Shown: piece by piece, positions 1 to 10,195 of the stretch
How the letters are laid out: every line of letters starts with the position of its first letter
How positions within the stretch are numbered: position 1 is the first letter of the stretch
Source: Micropterix aruncella
Lineage: Eukaryota > Arthropoda > Insecta > Lepidoptera > Micropterigidae
Length of the DNA: 64,000 bases
Direction: 5' to 3'
NCBI GenBank assembly: GCA_944548615.1
Contig: OX155972.1
Coordinates: forward strand, 7,773,719 to 7,837,718
Translations under genes and position numbers: made by a program
The notes under the pieces: model-generated
Told to the model about the DNA's origin: nothing
The model's database searches: none
Seen by the model: only the letters and a program-made list of their open reading frames with translations

Positions 1-445
1 GATTGACCCTGGGAAGGGCAACTAGCGGGCCAACGTCGCGCCCTTACTACTAGATTTGGACGAATTTCTCCGTCCTCCAGTTTGGTCACAGATTCGAGGT
101 CGCTTGCGCGGCGCATTTTGCACGTCAAAATAAACTGGATCGGGTGACCAACGGGTCGTTTCTGAGAATAGATAACGTTTTATTTTATTTATTTATTTTC
201 ATAATTCAAATTTCAAGTCACACAATATCCTTAGCCTAGCACAAAAGCATTTTACAATAACTGTATAATATTATACCAAGTGATGAGGTGGACGTGAAGC
301 CAAACAACTACCCTCGCCGTTTTGGAAACTTACATATCCAGACCACCCTACCCCCCTCTTTCCGGTTATTCACCGGATTGCACATGCGATTGCCCAACGC
401 CGCCATCGATATAATGATCCCCTCTCGATGATCGCCGACACAGGC
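1..445 (+). repeat. Retroposon R, copy 1 (partial, interrupted)
   Basis: The GC-rich block matches the R family at several points: the ...GCGGGCCAACG..CGCCC part, the TTCGAGGTCGCTTGCGCGG motif near 92-112, and the GGGTCGTTTC segment near 150. The match breaks at about 165-300 (an AT-rich insert) and weakly resumes near 305-360 with the ACTACCCTCGCCG and TTTCCGG parts. The window edge cuts the left end. It is one of about twelve copies here. No coding capacity is claimed. Confidence 0.6.
166..300 (-). repeat. AT-rich insert inside R copy 1, possible LINE tail
   Basis: The segment opens with a TTTTATTTTATTTATTTATT run. That is the reverse complement of the (TAAA)n tails seen on LINE fragments elsewhere in the window, and the segment splits an R element. 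It has no coding evidence; this is an inference from tail type and nesting. Confidence 0.3.
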
Positions 446-1760
446 GACATGACACCTCAGAAAAATATCCGAAATGGGCAGACACATGAAGAAATAGGCG
501 GGGTCAATTTTGTATGGTTTGACCAATAAAAATCCAGCGTTGACGAAACGTCAGGCACAGATTCCACGTCCACTCGCGCCGGTGACCGAGCGCATACTAA
601 GCTTTCAATCGCAGCGCTAGCACATGTGCAGATTAACTGTCTGCGCAGTGGTGGTTTAAGGGTAAATGGTAAATATCAGAGCGCAATTGTAATTAATTAA
701 GGATCTAAATAATGTGGCTAAGCGCGACGCTAGAGAATTAACCAGTCGATATAATGAAAATAAAATAAAACACACTCACCGCTTACAATGTAGAAGTAAT
801 CGCGCCTGAAAATTTCGCGTTGTATCGCGTTGATCAGTTTAAAGCCTGTCCAAGGCAATGAGCAATATTTTTGAGTCCAAATAGTAAATTGGTTCCTTAT
901 CGAGGGTCCTTATCGCTTAGAAACTTTTTTTAATTGAAGCTTATATTTTTCAAATAAAACATAAAACTGAAATTCTTCAGATATGGTCGTTCCCAGGTAT
1001 CATGTCACCGCGACTAAAAATTTAAGTATTTTTGCAATGCCACGAGCCCGCGCGCTTTCGATATATTCATAAAGATATATAGGTATACCGCGGCGACAAG
1101 GGAATACGTCCCACCGTTGGCAGTGGCCAATTACTAATGACGATTTCGGCTTCGCGCGTCGTCTAATATAGTCGATTTGGCTTTTCAATTATAATATAAT
1201 AAATTGTCAAATGAATAGTTTTTTATAAATTAAAAATTAGATTACAATAATAAAATAACTTGAGATCACTGTGTTATTTTTTTATATCACTCAAAAGTAT
1301 CTTAAAATAATGCTTGGCCATAACTGGAAATTACTGGAAATTACGTAATTTCATTTTTTTTTCCTTTATTGTTTTGTATGGAAGTTCAAAAACTGTCTCG
1401 GTACTATGCAAATAGACCATACGCTGGTGTAAATAGTATTTTTTAATATTGGGAATCATCTCTAGGTTTTTCAAAAACTGAAAACAAATCTCGCTCGATT
1501 AATTTTTTTTGTAAAACAGTAACAGAATAAAGAAAATTTACAATTAATATGGAAATAATTTACCAATTTCGTTTGGGCGTAATGATAGCTTAAGGACCGG
1601 ATTTTTAAAATCCGGCATAATTGTATTAAAATTCTTTTTCGTGTTCTCACAACCAGGCCACAAAATTATGCTTCATATAGCTTTTGGCCGCCACGGCCGC
1701 CACGGCCTCATGGCTAATATCACCTTCGGTACAAGTGCAAGTGTCAGGCAACCTCAGCCT
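446..1760. other. Non-coding stretch, no recognised gene
   Basis: AT-rich sequence downstream of the last visible hyaluronidase exon. It holds a perfect short palindrome at about 1594-1615 (CCGGATTTTTAAAATCCGG) and a GCC-rich patch at 1685-1710. I looked on the minus strand for the next hyaluronidase exon (the Arg/Phe-rich helix after the PFW motif) and did not find it, so that exon is probably beyond position 1. Confidence 0.5.
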
Positions 1761-1795
1761 TATTTTAATGTCAATGTATATACGTACCTACATAC

Positions 1796-1935
1796 CTCTT
1801 TATCCACCCAAGTCTGCGGCCAAAAAGGATGTCTCTTTCTTTCAATGTCAATGGAAACATCCTGGTATCGTTTCTGGTCGCCGTAGTTTTGCCTGAATAT
1901 TGGTTTCCATGATTCAAAGTTAATTATCCCAAGTC
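1796..1935 (-). CDS. Hyaluronidase, internal exon with active-site motif
   Basis: GH56 hyaluronidases hydrolyse hyaluronan and are secreted. On the minus strand this exon follows the acceptor CTTTTATAG and ends at the donor GAG|GTATGT. Its two leading bases join the G left by the previous exon, so the frame is continuous. It encodes GLGIINFESWKPIFRQN, then a basic stretch and ERKRHPFW, which align with the insect and bee venom hyaluronidase segment around the catalytic acid. Family members normally have Asp-Phe-Glu here; this copy reads Asn-Phe-Glu, with AAC at the Asp codon and the Glu (proton donor) kept. The exon ends in phase 0. The next exon was not found in the window. The preceding 3.95-kb intron is full of repeats. 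Confidence 0.9.
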
Positions 1936-2305
1936 CTATAAAAGAAGAACCAATATATTGGGTTTTTTCACTGAGAAAAAATATGGACGTGGTCTTAATA
2001 AATAACGTTCTCCCTAACTGTAATACTGGCAAAAAAAAATACATAAAAAATTACATTACATTAGCATTTAATTGGCGAATATACACCGCTCTTGCACGTG
2101 TCACAATATACTATGCGTTAGTAAAATATAAGCTACTGTAAGTAACAGGTAGTTATTACAGGCTTTTTGCATGATACTAGTTTAAGTATCTTAACTGATT
2201 TAAAAATAGAAAATCTAATTAGTTCAGTATCAAAATTGATTAAAATTATTAATAAATTAATAGTAAAAACACATTTTTTAAAACAAGTTCTTATTAAAAT
2301 GCTCT

Positions 2306-2487
2306 GTCTAGAGCTAACCCTGGGTGCAGCAGCCATGTCATAGTGGAACTTAGAACAGGCTATCATAATTGAATGCGTATACAAAATTTTGTTTCTCTGA
2401 TAGACCGTTGAGGAGTACCCTCGTCGGGAGCCAACCCTGGGTGCAGCAGCCATGTCATGGTGAAATTTAAAACGAGCTATCATAATT
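2306..2487 (-). repeat. Satellite S, locus 1 (about 1.5 units)
   Basis: Two direct copies of a roughly 125-bp unit. Each contains AACCCTGGGTGCAGCAGCCA, a GTCAT(A/G)GTG motif and GCTATCATAATTG. The same unit is tandemly arrayed at 34.05-34.45 kb and 48.6-49.06 kb. It ends abruptly where a LINE begins at about 2488. It lies in a hyaluronidase intron. Confidence 0.8.
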
Positions 2488-3690
2488 GTTGTTGAAAACC
2501 TCGACAAGGGTAGTAAAGTTTTAGCGACATTTTTAGATTTATCGAAGGCTTTCGACACGGTGTCACATATAATATTAATCAAAAAACTGAAACATTATGG
2601 AATAAATGACACAGCATTGCAGTGGTTCCAAAGCTACCTTGAGGGAAGGACGCAAACAACGTCGATACATGATCGACAAAGCGCGCCACTTAATGTATCT
2701 TTCGGTCTTCCCTAAAGTAGCGTCTTGGGACCCGTATTGTTCCTAATATATATATAAATGATTTATGTGATCTACCAATAAAAGGAAAAATAGTGGCGTT
2801 CGCGGATGACACCGTGTTACTTACTTACGTCTGCTAACAATTGGGAAGATGCATACCGCAAAGCTCAATCGAACCTAAATCTGACGAAGCAGTGGCTCGA
2901 CAACCATATTCTCACTTTAAATATTTCTAAAACTAAAGTTATACAATTTCACATCAAGGCAACAATAAATAATTCAGAAACCGAAAACCAACTAACAATG
3001 CACTCAACTTTTTGCTCTAGATCTGACGTCTGCAATTGTCAAACCATTGAAAGGACTAGGGAATATAAGTATCTGGGTGTCACTATGGATGCAACATTGA
3101 CATGGAAGCAACATGTAAGCAACCTAGCCACAAGAACAAGGAAACTCGCCTACGTGTTTAGAGAGCTTCGAAATATTCTACCAAAGCCCCTTCTCAAAAC
3201 TGTGTATATGGCGTTGTGCCAAAGCCTGTGGTCCTATGGCACAATCGCATGGGGTGGTTGCACCACACAAGTGCTCCTTCCTTTGATCAATGCGCAGAAG
3301 CTGATTCTAAAGGTCATCAATAAAAAAAAACCCTATATACCCCTCAGCGAAACTCTTTACAGAATATGGAGTACTTGATGTGAGGCAATTATTCATAAAA
3401 CAATTACTAATTGAGTTTCACAGAATCAAGGATCAGCAGACAAGAAGCCAACAAACTAAAAACACAAGGCAAGCTACTGGGTCGAATTATAATATTCCGA
3501 CTGTAAAGTCCTCATTTGCCCAAAGGCATTTTTACTTCCTTGCGCCGAGATTTTATAATAATTTAAATGAGAGTTATAAGAATGCAAACAACTTAAATTC
3601 ATTCAAAATACTTATAAAGAAGTACCTGCTTGAAAGGGGTCCAATGTATGCGGAGTCTCAATTGCTCTCGCTAATAATTTAAGTTGTTTT
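2488..3690 (+). pseudogene. Non-LTR retrotransposon (jockey/CR1-like), 5'-truncated ORF2
   Basis: Reverse transcriptase core on the plus strand. It reads FLDLSKAFDTVSH, then a damaged GVPQGSVLGP motif (the Gln codon is TAA at 2713-2715), then LFLIYI with a frameshift, then the catalytic FADDT near 2798-2815. The thumb follows, with YKYLGVTMDATLTWKQHV (about 3065-3115), then a C-terminal domain with LFIKQLL and SFAQRHFYFLAPRFYNNL to the stop near 3680. At least one stop and two frameshifts make it inactive. The truncated 5' end abuts satellite S. It sits antisense within a hyaluronidase intron. Confidence 0.88.
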
Positions 3691-3714
3691 ATTAAATTAT
3701 ATATTACTAACTAA

Positions 3715-3862
3715 CCCAACCCCCACCCCCACTCCCTCCTCAAACCCTTTCATCCACCCCCCAACACACCTCCATACTCCCCCTACACCCCTCCCTCCCC
3801 CACCCCCCCTCCCCCATCAACCTAAACCTCCCCCCCCTAAACCCCCTTTCTCTCTCTCCCCC
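3715..3862. repeat. C-rich low-complexity tract
   Basis: Nearly pure pyrimidine/C-run sequence with repeated CCCCACCCCC and CTCCCCC blocks. The minus strand carries many G-runs. It lies between the LINE 3' end and a U repeat. Confidence 0.85.
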
Positions 3863-4062
3863 AAGTACTGAAGGATTAAAGTATGACTAGCGCGCCCTGT
3901 GGGCATCGATTTCACACAATCTTTCTTTCAACCACAATCTTTTCAACTCTTGCCATGACCAAATGATGCCTGCATGCCTGCATGCGAAGCGTTTGGGAGC
4001 TATCGTGGAGGAATACACACAGATAGACACACAGAAGTGGGTACACAATACTTTTCATCCAA
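3863..4062 (+). repeat. Interspersed repeat U, copy 1
   Basis: Marked by GTATGACTAGCGCGCCCT, TTTTCAACTCTTGCCATGA, AAGCGTTTGGGAGCTATCGT and GGAGGAATACACACAGA. The same string of motifs recurs in at least eight places here. No ORF is shared between copies, so the class is unknown. The AATTTCAGCTCAATCGGAT core is deleted in this copy. Confidence 0.75.
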
Positions 4063-5085
4063 GTAAAATCAATAACAACATACTAAGAAAAAATGTCCAA
4101 ATAATAGTATCAAAAATATGAAAAATAATCAAAAACTCATTATTTATCGATAGGTAGCTACTTTTATAGAAACTGTTTTTTAATTACTGTTGCTTTATAA
4201 TAAATAAATAAAATACAAACGGAGCTGCCATGGTATTCACCGACCGGAGTGGGGCCCATTATGATAATATTTTTTTTTACACTTCTGGGGGGTGGGCAGT
4301 GGATTCCGGACTAACGACCGGCTGTGGTAGGCTTAGGACAGCTGTCTTGCCACATGTGAGCGTTCACCTTACCACCCATTCACTCCCCCTTCGAAGCCAT
4401 AGAATTTGAAATGCGCAAATCGCGGTTTTAGATATTTTTTCTAGGAAAGAGTTGATTATTTTTCTGGAAAGACCAAGATCTAACAGAAATTTAGCTGACA
4501 GGCCACGAGTGCCAACTTCCGCCAACAACGCCAACAATGAAATATGAAAGCAATATACTCAGAAAACAAATCTATCAATACTTACATAAAATTAACATTT
4601 AAATAGGTATAATGTTTGAAAAGTCGTTGTCCTCGATTTTAGTCAGATCATAGAAATGGTGGCCTATCAGCATCTCCTTAAGTTTTTTTTATTTATTTTA
4701 CGTTCTTTAGCTGTTTAATATTGGTAGTAAGTCGATGCTAGGGTATAAGTAGGATTTCTGCACTTTTGCTAATCTTATTCGGGTACGCATAAATGGGAGC
4801 TTCCGCGGGTATGGTGAGAGTGAATGTCAGCATTACTTGTAGTTTCTGAAGCTTTCATAAACTTGATAATGTATGAAGCATAATGGCGTAAGGCCCTTAC
4901 GTCTAAAGAGAAGACAAATATTTTTTAATAACTTTTCTTTGTTCTTTTATTTTCTTCCTTTTCTTTTTTTTTCATATTAATATTGCCATTTTTTCATTGG
5001 CTATGATAACTTTTCTTGTATACATTTACCTATTAAAGTGTATTAATTCACGTCAAAAAGTTTTGTAAAAGCTCTTTTTTTTTTC
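4063..5085. other. Non-coding intron sequence
   Basis: AT-rich with homopolymer runs. A GC-richer island at about 4215-4395 (GGGGCCCATT, TGGGGGGTGGGCAG) matches nothing else I recognised in the window and has no open frame with splice support. Confidence 0.4.
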
Positions 5086-5292
5086 GAGATGAAAACGGAA
5101 ACATGCATTTTCAGCTCTCCTGATACGATTAGGACCATTTCCAAATGGAGGTCCGTCTATGCGTCTGTCTGTCTATGTGTCTGTGTGTCTGTGAATATTC
5201 CTCAACGATAGCGCCCAAATGCTTAATCCGATAGAGCTGAAATTCGGCATGCAGACATCAATTGGTCATTTTGAAGTGTTGAAAAGATTGTG
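5086..5292 (-). repeat. Interspersed repeat U, copy 2
   Basis: Reverse complement of the U core: CGATAGCGCCCAAATGC, ATCCGATAGAGCTGAAATTC, and a (TCTG)n-type run that is the complement of the ACACAGACA run in other copies. It contains no gene. Confidence 0.75.
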
Positions 5293-5370
5293 ATTGAAAA
5301 CGGTCAAGCAGGCGCATTACTCATCTTTTAAATTCATTTCCCATTTAAAAATTTGTTTGGAACATCTCAT

Positions 5371-5644
5371 AGGCACGGCCAGGTGGTTAGGTCGCCTGAT
5401 CTTACATTGTAAGGTCCCGGGTTCGATTCTCGGCTGGGTGACCATTTTCCGTTGGGATCAAATTAACGGAATTGCATTTTCAATTCTGAAGATCGAATGC
5501 AATAACAAGACACACACTTACAGACATGTTACACGCACACATACATATAACACGTCATAGTAGGGTTGGTTGTAAAAGATTGTCATATGACAATAAACCC
5601 GCCCATTGTGACATTTACACAATAAAGAGTATAAACAAACAAAC
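5371..5644 (+). repeat. tRNA-derived SINE, copy 1
   Basis: The head resembles a tRNA: the A-box-like GTGGTTAGGTCGCC and B-box GGGTTCGATTCTC in the usual spacing. A body of about 170 bp shared with 21.1-21.4 kb follows, then a 3' tail of AAACAAACAAACAAG. The head is slightly rearranged compared with copy 2 (it lacks GGCATA). SINEs of this form are transcribed by Pol III and moved by a partner LINE. It lies in a hyaluronidase intron. Confidence 0.88.
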
Positions 5645-5887
5645 AAGCGATAACAATAATATTTAAGTTCTGAGATTCATTTTAATGAAATAAACGCCAT
5701 CGGTTGGCGCTTGGCCTAAACCCACAGTTAGCCGAGAAACGAATCGCTTTGTTCGAGGCGGTTGCACGCGATCCATCGGTTTTGCTCCGCCGGCCGAGAG
5801 AGGGCGCTCATCGATTTTATTTATGAAAATATTATTCAGATGATTTGGGTGTGCCCCGTATAACATAAGTATAGGAAACAAAGTTAC

Positions 5888-6130
5888 CATTAAAATTTTC
5901 ATCTGGAATTTGCTCCTCCACGTGTTGCTTAAACATTTGAAGATGTGCGTCCAAATCACCCTCCTGTGGGACTCCGCCGTTCCGATAGAGGTATCCCTTC
6001 TGACTTCCGTTGTTGAGGAGTGCTGGAAAGAAGCCAGGATCATACATGATAGCAATCCTATCCCCTCTGAAGGTGTCGCCGCTGTTCTGGATGATACCGT
6101 ACTTGTCAGTCAAGTCATCGATGGGTATAC
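5888..6130 (-). CDS. Hyaluronidase, internal exon
   Basis: The acceptor is TTCTTCACAG and the donor is AATG|GTAACT. The 243 bp are two bases completing the Gly codon begun by the previous exon, 80 full codons, and one base carried into the next exon. The protein reads GIPIDDLTDKYGIIQNSGD, then FRGDRIAIMYDPGFFPALL, then RNGGVPQEGDLDAHLQMF and QIPDENFNG. FRG..I.I.YDPG.FPALL, NGGVPQ.G.L..HL and QIPD..F.G are the conserved string seen in insect hyaluronidases, in the expected order and spacing. No stop or frameshift is present. Confidence 0.92.
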
Positions 6131-6167
6131 CTGTGAAGAATGATGCAACTCTGTATTTTATCTTAAA

Positions 6168-6743
6168 CTAGCTGACCCGGCGAACTTCATACCGCCTAAC
6201 AGTCAATGAATGTCGTGTTACAGATTAACTGAACTTAATTTATGATTTTATGAAAGTAATACAATGAATACAAAATAAATATTAAGTTCACTACTTTATT
6301 AAGATAATAACACAAAAAGAAATATAAAAGTACAAAAATTAAGTATATCAACCACGTGTCACCAAGGCATGATTGAATTAAACTATTTACATATTTTGCA
6401 GCATGGGATGCACTCGGTTTAATTCTCTTCATTGAAGCACCTTGTGATATACGTCATTTTTTTGTTTTTTATCAGGTGCAAGAACAAATAAAGCGGATGA
6501 TTTGCTGACACGTGAATATGCCACGTACAACTGACCATGAGAAAAACACGGATTAACATTTTGTATTGGAAAATGTATTTTCTTTAATTTTAATTTTTCG
6601 TCAATTTTCCAATTTTCGTTATTAATGGTTATTCTGCTATTCGGGACAAATACTACAAATCAAAAACCATGAAAATCGGTCCAGCGGTTGTCGAGTTATA
6701 AGTGTTCGAACTAACCCGACTTTGTTTTATATATGTATATAGA
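6168..6743 (-). mobile_element. Helitron B, deletion derivative in hyaluronidase intron
   Basis: Read on the minus strand it starts TCTATATACATATATAAAAC and ends GTTCGCCGGGTCAGCTAG, inserted between A and T. Internally (about 6470-6545) it encodes SHGQLYVAYSRVSKSSALF, the conserved C-terminal end of the Rep/Pif1-type Helitron helicase. It is a large internal deletion of an autonomous element. A second copy lies at 42.6-43.2 kb. It occupies 576 of the 647 bp of the intron, leaving 37 and 34 bp of original intron. Confidence 0.88.
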
Positions 6744-6777
6744 TATAAAAGAAATTTCAAAATTCCGATTAAATTAC

Positions 6778-6857
6778 CTTTCGAAGTGCACTGCATGGTG
6801 GGCACATTCCAGTAAATGTTGAATTTTCTTCTACCGCTGCGAATTTGAAGCTGATCT
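6778..6857 (-). CDS. Hyaluronidase, upstream exon
   Basis: The acceptor is TTCATTTTAG and the donor is GAAAG|GTAATT. The 80 bp are one base finishing a split codon, 26 codons, and one base carried on. The peptide DQLQIRSGRRKFNIYWNVPT, ending MQCTSK, matches the first beta strand of GH56 enzymes (F.VYWNVPT..C). Joining it to the exon at 6130 gives CTSKGIPIDD with no frame break. The signal-peptide exon upstream was not identified. Confidence 0.9.
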
Positions 6858-6899
6858 CTAAAATGAATAAATTGAATCAGCAACGCGCGTAGAAAATAA

Positions 6900-7637
6900 T
6901 AAATATGACGGTTTTTAATAGTAGATTGTATCACAAGGGAGCAACATATTTTTACGGCGAGGGCGCTGTTTTGAATCCAGAGCGAAGTGAGGGATTCTAG
7001 AGTAGAATCCCGAGCGTAGCGAGGGATTCTTTAGTAGAACCCTGAACGTAGCGAGGGATTCAAAAAAGCGCCCGTGCCAAAAATATTTTGCGCCCAAGTG
7101 ATCTTTTCATCACCCTCTATGAGAAAATAACAAGGACCAAAACAATTGACGTTCGCGCGTTTTTAACCCCTCATTTTGCGAAGTAAACATTCGGCCGTCC
7201 CTTTTATTTTGTCAGTTTGGCGCGTAAAATTGGCGAGAGTCGATGGCCTTGAGGAAAACGATCATAAGTTATAAACCACTATACGGATCATAAAAAGAAT
7301 AACTGTAAATTAATGACCGCATTGAACTTTATAAATATAAAATATTATCTTGCGGTAGGCGACCGTGCGTCCCGCAAGGGACGTTACGGAGCCAGCGGGT
7401 TTCATTTGTTTTTTTAAATCAGCCGGCGCGGCGGCGCGACTAGGGGCCGTCGTAGCAGCCAGTCTTTATTCAAACAATATTTGCGTTCGATTTCTTCGGC
7501 GCTGAAGACTAAGATGTTCCAAATTCAAAAAGTGAGCAGCAAAGAAAATTGCGGCGCACTTATAAAGTTTCTTATAGAAAACACCACTTTTGGGCGCACT
7601 TAAAGGCGAACCAAGTCGTCCTTTGACGAAAATGAAA
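6900..7637 (+). repeat. Repeat element Q, copy 1
   Basis: About 0.7 kb shared, in inverse orientation, with 29.43-30.15 kb. It includes a short minisatellite of about 36 bp x3 (AGCGTAGCGAGGGATTC, 6970-7065), the CACCCTCTATGAGAAAATAA segment, a GCGGCGCGGC island, GATTTCTTCGGCGCTGAAGA and CACTTTTGGGCGCACTTAAA. No ORF spans it. It may be a non-autonomous DNA or retro element; its ends were not resolved. It ends against a U repeat. Confidence 0.75.
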
Positions 7638-8012
7638 TTATTATTTGCGTCGCTTGTATACGAGATTTTTCAACAGAAATTTCACAACAAGGCATCTACG
7701 TACAGAATTTGATTTCGTTCCAACAATAATTGGAATTTGATTACGAACGTGATTACCGAATTCCAAGTCTCTAACTTCAATATTTCGGGATTGAAGAATG
7801 ACTAGCGCTTTTACCGATTTTAACCACAACTCTTGCTATGATCAAATGATGCCTGAATGCCAAATTTCAGCTAAATCGGATAAAGCGTTTAGTCACTTTA
7901 GTGGAGAAATACACACAGACACACAAACATACTTCAGTTTCGAAACGGTCCTAATTGTGTCAGGGGCTCAAAATGAATATTTCCGTCTTCATATTAATTC
8001 TTATTAACGCAT
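7638..8012 (+). repeat. Interspersed repeat U, copy 3 (longest form)
   Basis: Includes the left part GCGTCGCTTGTATACGAGAT, then CCAAGTCTCTAACTTCAATA, then the AAATTTCAGCTAAATCGGAT core, a (CACACAGA)n-like run and the right end TCAAAATGAATATTTCCGTC. It is about 370 bp. The 7798-8007 open frame falls inside the repeat and is not conserved. Confidence 0.78.
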
Positions 8013-8820
8013 TCAAAGTAGGTACTTCCCTTGGCCCGGAGAAGTATAAATCGATTATGTCACCCCAAGACTTTACCGGCAAGTAGACAAGCCGTACTAT
8101 GGCATTGAGCAATCTAATACATACCCGATATAGCCAATGGTATTATTTATCTTGATATTCAAGAATGGGTCTTTCTGGGGCTTTTTGAGGTTTCTACCAT
8201 TTTTGTTTAAAACTTTTTTTACACAGAAAAATACAGATTCCAAAATGTTTAAAAAAGGGCAAACTAATAAAGAGTGACTATAATATTATCATTGGTCGAA
8301 AAATGTCGAAAAATTATTACATTCACAAAAAAAACTAAATTAATAAATTATTAAAATATAATTATTTTATTAGGAAACGTACAAAGAAAAGAACTAGACG
8401 ATATGACGATGTTATAATGACATCGTGATCGTCATGACGAACTGGACATGACGATTTTTGTACATATATAATCGTTACAATCGTTACAATTATCGTTTGG
8501 GAAGTCAGCCTTAAAAATGTGAACGCCCTCCACTCCGTTTACTACTACCTAATAATAAATCTTGTTAGCCATGTATATTATATAATTAATTATATATAAG
8601 ATATATGCAGGCCAGCCAAAACACCTACGTGCGGATCTGTCAACCACCGCAAAAGGCTGATCGGCCGTTTTTGGCGCCCCAGCGGTTAATGGTAGGTAAG
8701 TGAAAAATATAGCACTATCCATATATTATTCATATCCATATTAAGCATATCCATTATTAAGCATATCCATAAGCATTAAGCATATCCAAGGTCAGTCAAG
8801 ATCACACAACCAACTAGACC
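8013..8820. other. Non-coding stretch with a short shared block and a minisatellite
   Basis: At 8058-8098 a short block (GTCACCCCAAGACTTT ... GCAAGTAGACAAGCCG) is shared with 11398-11436 and 57716-57757. At 8718-8792 the motif AAGCATATCCAT repeats about five times. The rest is AT-rich with no coding signal. Confidence 0.5.
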
Positions 8821-8828
8821 TAAACGCC

Positions 8829-8940
8829 TATTCTTGAAAAAAAATGGCGTGGTAAATATACCTATGCCTCAATTTACCTAAATTTACTGTAAATCAAATG
8901 GAACATAGACAAATATGGCTTGTTATTTTTTTTAAGAATC
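8829..8940 (+). repeat. Hairpin MITE H, copy 1 (diverged)
   Basis: Foldback element about 110 bp long with TATTCTTGAAAA at one end and TTTTTTTTAAGAATC at the other. It has a centre TAAATCAAATGGAACATAGA that is shared with the copy at 60687-60794, where an empty site is available. Confidence 0.65.
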
Positions 8941-9405
8941 ACCTAGTTTTAAGGCAGCTTATATAAAATCCTATCACCCACGGTCTGTATTATACTGTAT
9001 GTTATTGTTACTTGGTGCGTTTTTATTAAGTGTTTATTTTAATTATTATATGCGTTATTTTTCTTGTCTTTGACATAGAGAAAGACGAATTAAACATTTG
9101 AGCAAAGTTTGGAAGTTTTTGCAAAAATATAATTGATATCAGAGAATATGAAATCGTTGAGAAGCAACACTCTTGCTTTTAGATTATTTTGTTTCTATAA
9201 GTCGCTAGAATGTCTAAAATAATACGTCATTTTGACGCCATTAGTTTAAGCTTTACAAAAGTTTCATAGACACAAAATAATTTAAAAACAAGGGTACCTA
9301 AACAATTCTCTAGGATTTCATATTCCTTGATATCAATAAATTATTCATGCTAAAACTCCCATACTCAGGCATTGATTATATATGGCATTAAATCGCTCAA
9401 CTCAA
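8941..9405. other. Non-coding AT-rich stretch
   Basis: No open frame, splice-supported exon or repeat family was recognised. Confidence 0.4.
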
Positions 9406-9660
9406 CACTTTGGAGCAGTCGTCTGCAATTAGCGAACCCGACACCTCAGGCCGATATAACGATATAGATCGATCTTTCGGCCGTGAGATAATTACACAGA
9501 GACAGGAACAACACAGTCCACAGTCTAGCTCCGCCAACATGCCCCATAAGAAGACGACCCCTAAACGCGAGGCACCGGAAAGTGAGACCAGCGGTCAAAC
9601 CTCACGCCCTTACCACCAGATTTGGCGCCGGATTTCTCCGTCCCCCGGTCTGGTCACGTA
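9406..9660 (+). repeat. Retroposon R, copy 2 (truncated)
   Basis: It starts with ACTTTGGAGCAGTCGTCTGC, runs through GCGAACCCGACACCTCAGG, CACAGTCCACAGTCTAGCTC and TTTCTCCGTCCCCCGGTC, and stops at TGGTCACG. This is the first 250 bp of the R consensus. The G-rich tract that follows is not part of R. Confidence 0.78.
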
Positions 9661-9775
9661 GAGGGGGTCGGCGGTGGTTGGTAGGAAGGGGGTTTGGGAG
9701 GTGAGATTTGGTCTGGAGGGGAGGGGGTTGGACGCGAAGGTGGGGGCTTGTCTACTTGCTAGGAAGGTCTTGAGG
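9661..9775. repeat. G-rich low-complexity tract
   Basis: Repeated GGGGG/GGTTGG blocks directly abutting the truncated end of R copy 2. This is the complementary composition to the C-rich tracts at 3.7 and 22.8 kb. It could form G-quadruplexes on the plus strand (inference). Confidence 0.75.
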
Positions 9776-10195
9776 GTGACAACCGATTAGTTTTATATAT
9801 TATAATGCGTATTCTCAGTGTAATATGCTTATTTTATTTTAGTAAATAAATAAATGCATAAATACCAAGATACCTTATCTAAAAACTGTTCTGGGAAATC
9901 TTAGAATTCAGCTTATTCTTTAGTATGTCAAATTTATTGTTTTGTTTGATAATTTGACGAGGTCAGCGCTCGCCATCATACTCAAACGTAAAAAAGACGC
10001 TTCAAATAAACAACAAACAAACAAACAACAGAATAATACAGCCACACACGATAGAAAAAAAACATCGCTTAGGTCAGCAAACTGCAATGGGTAATCAAAT
10101 CTAAATGGGTGAAACAAGATTGTCGTTGTTTATTGCCTCGATTATTTACAGTACTAATAAATGAAGTCCTGCGTGGATGTTAATTTAAAGGAGCT

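Noticed and set aside
5371..5445. A functional tRNA gene
   Set aside because: A and B boxes are present, but the sequence cannot fold into a full cloverleaf with an aminoacyl stem and continues into a SINE body with a tail. It is a tRNA-derived SINE.
5663..6055. 130-residue minus frame overlapping the hyaluronidase exon
   Set aside because: It is in a different frame from the conserved exon and ignores the splice sites; the 93-residue frame agrees with the enzyme family.
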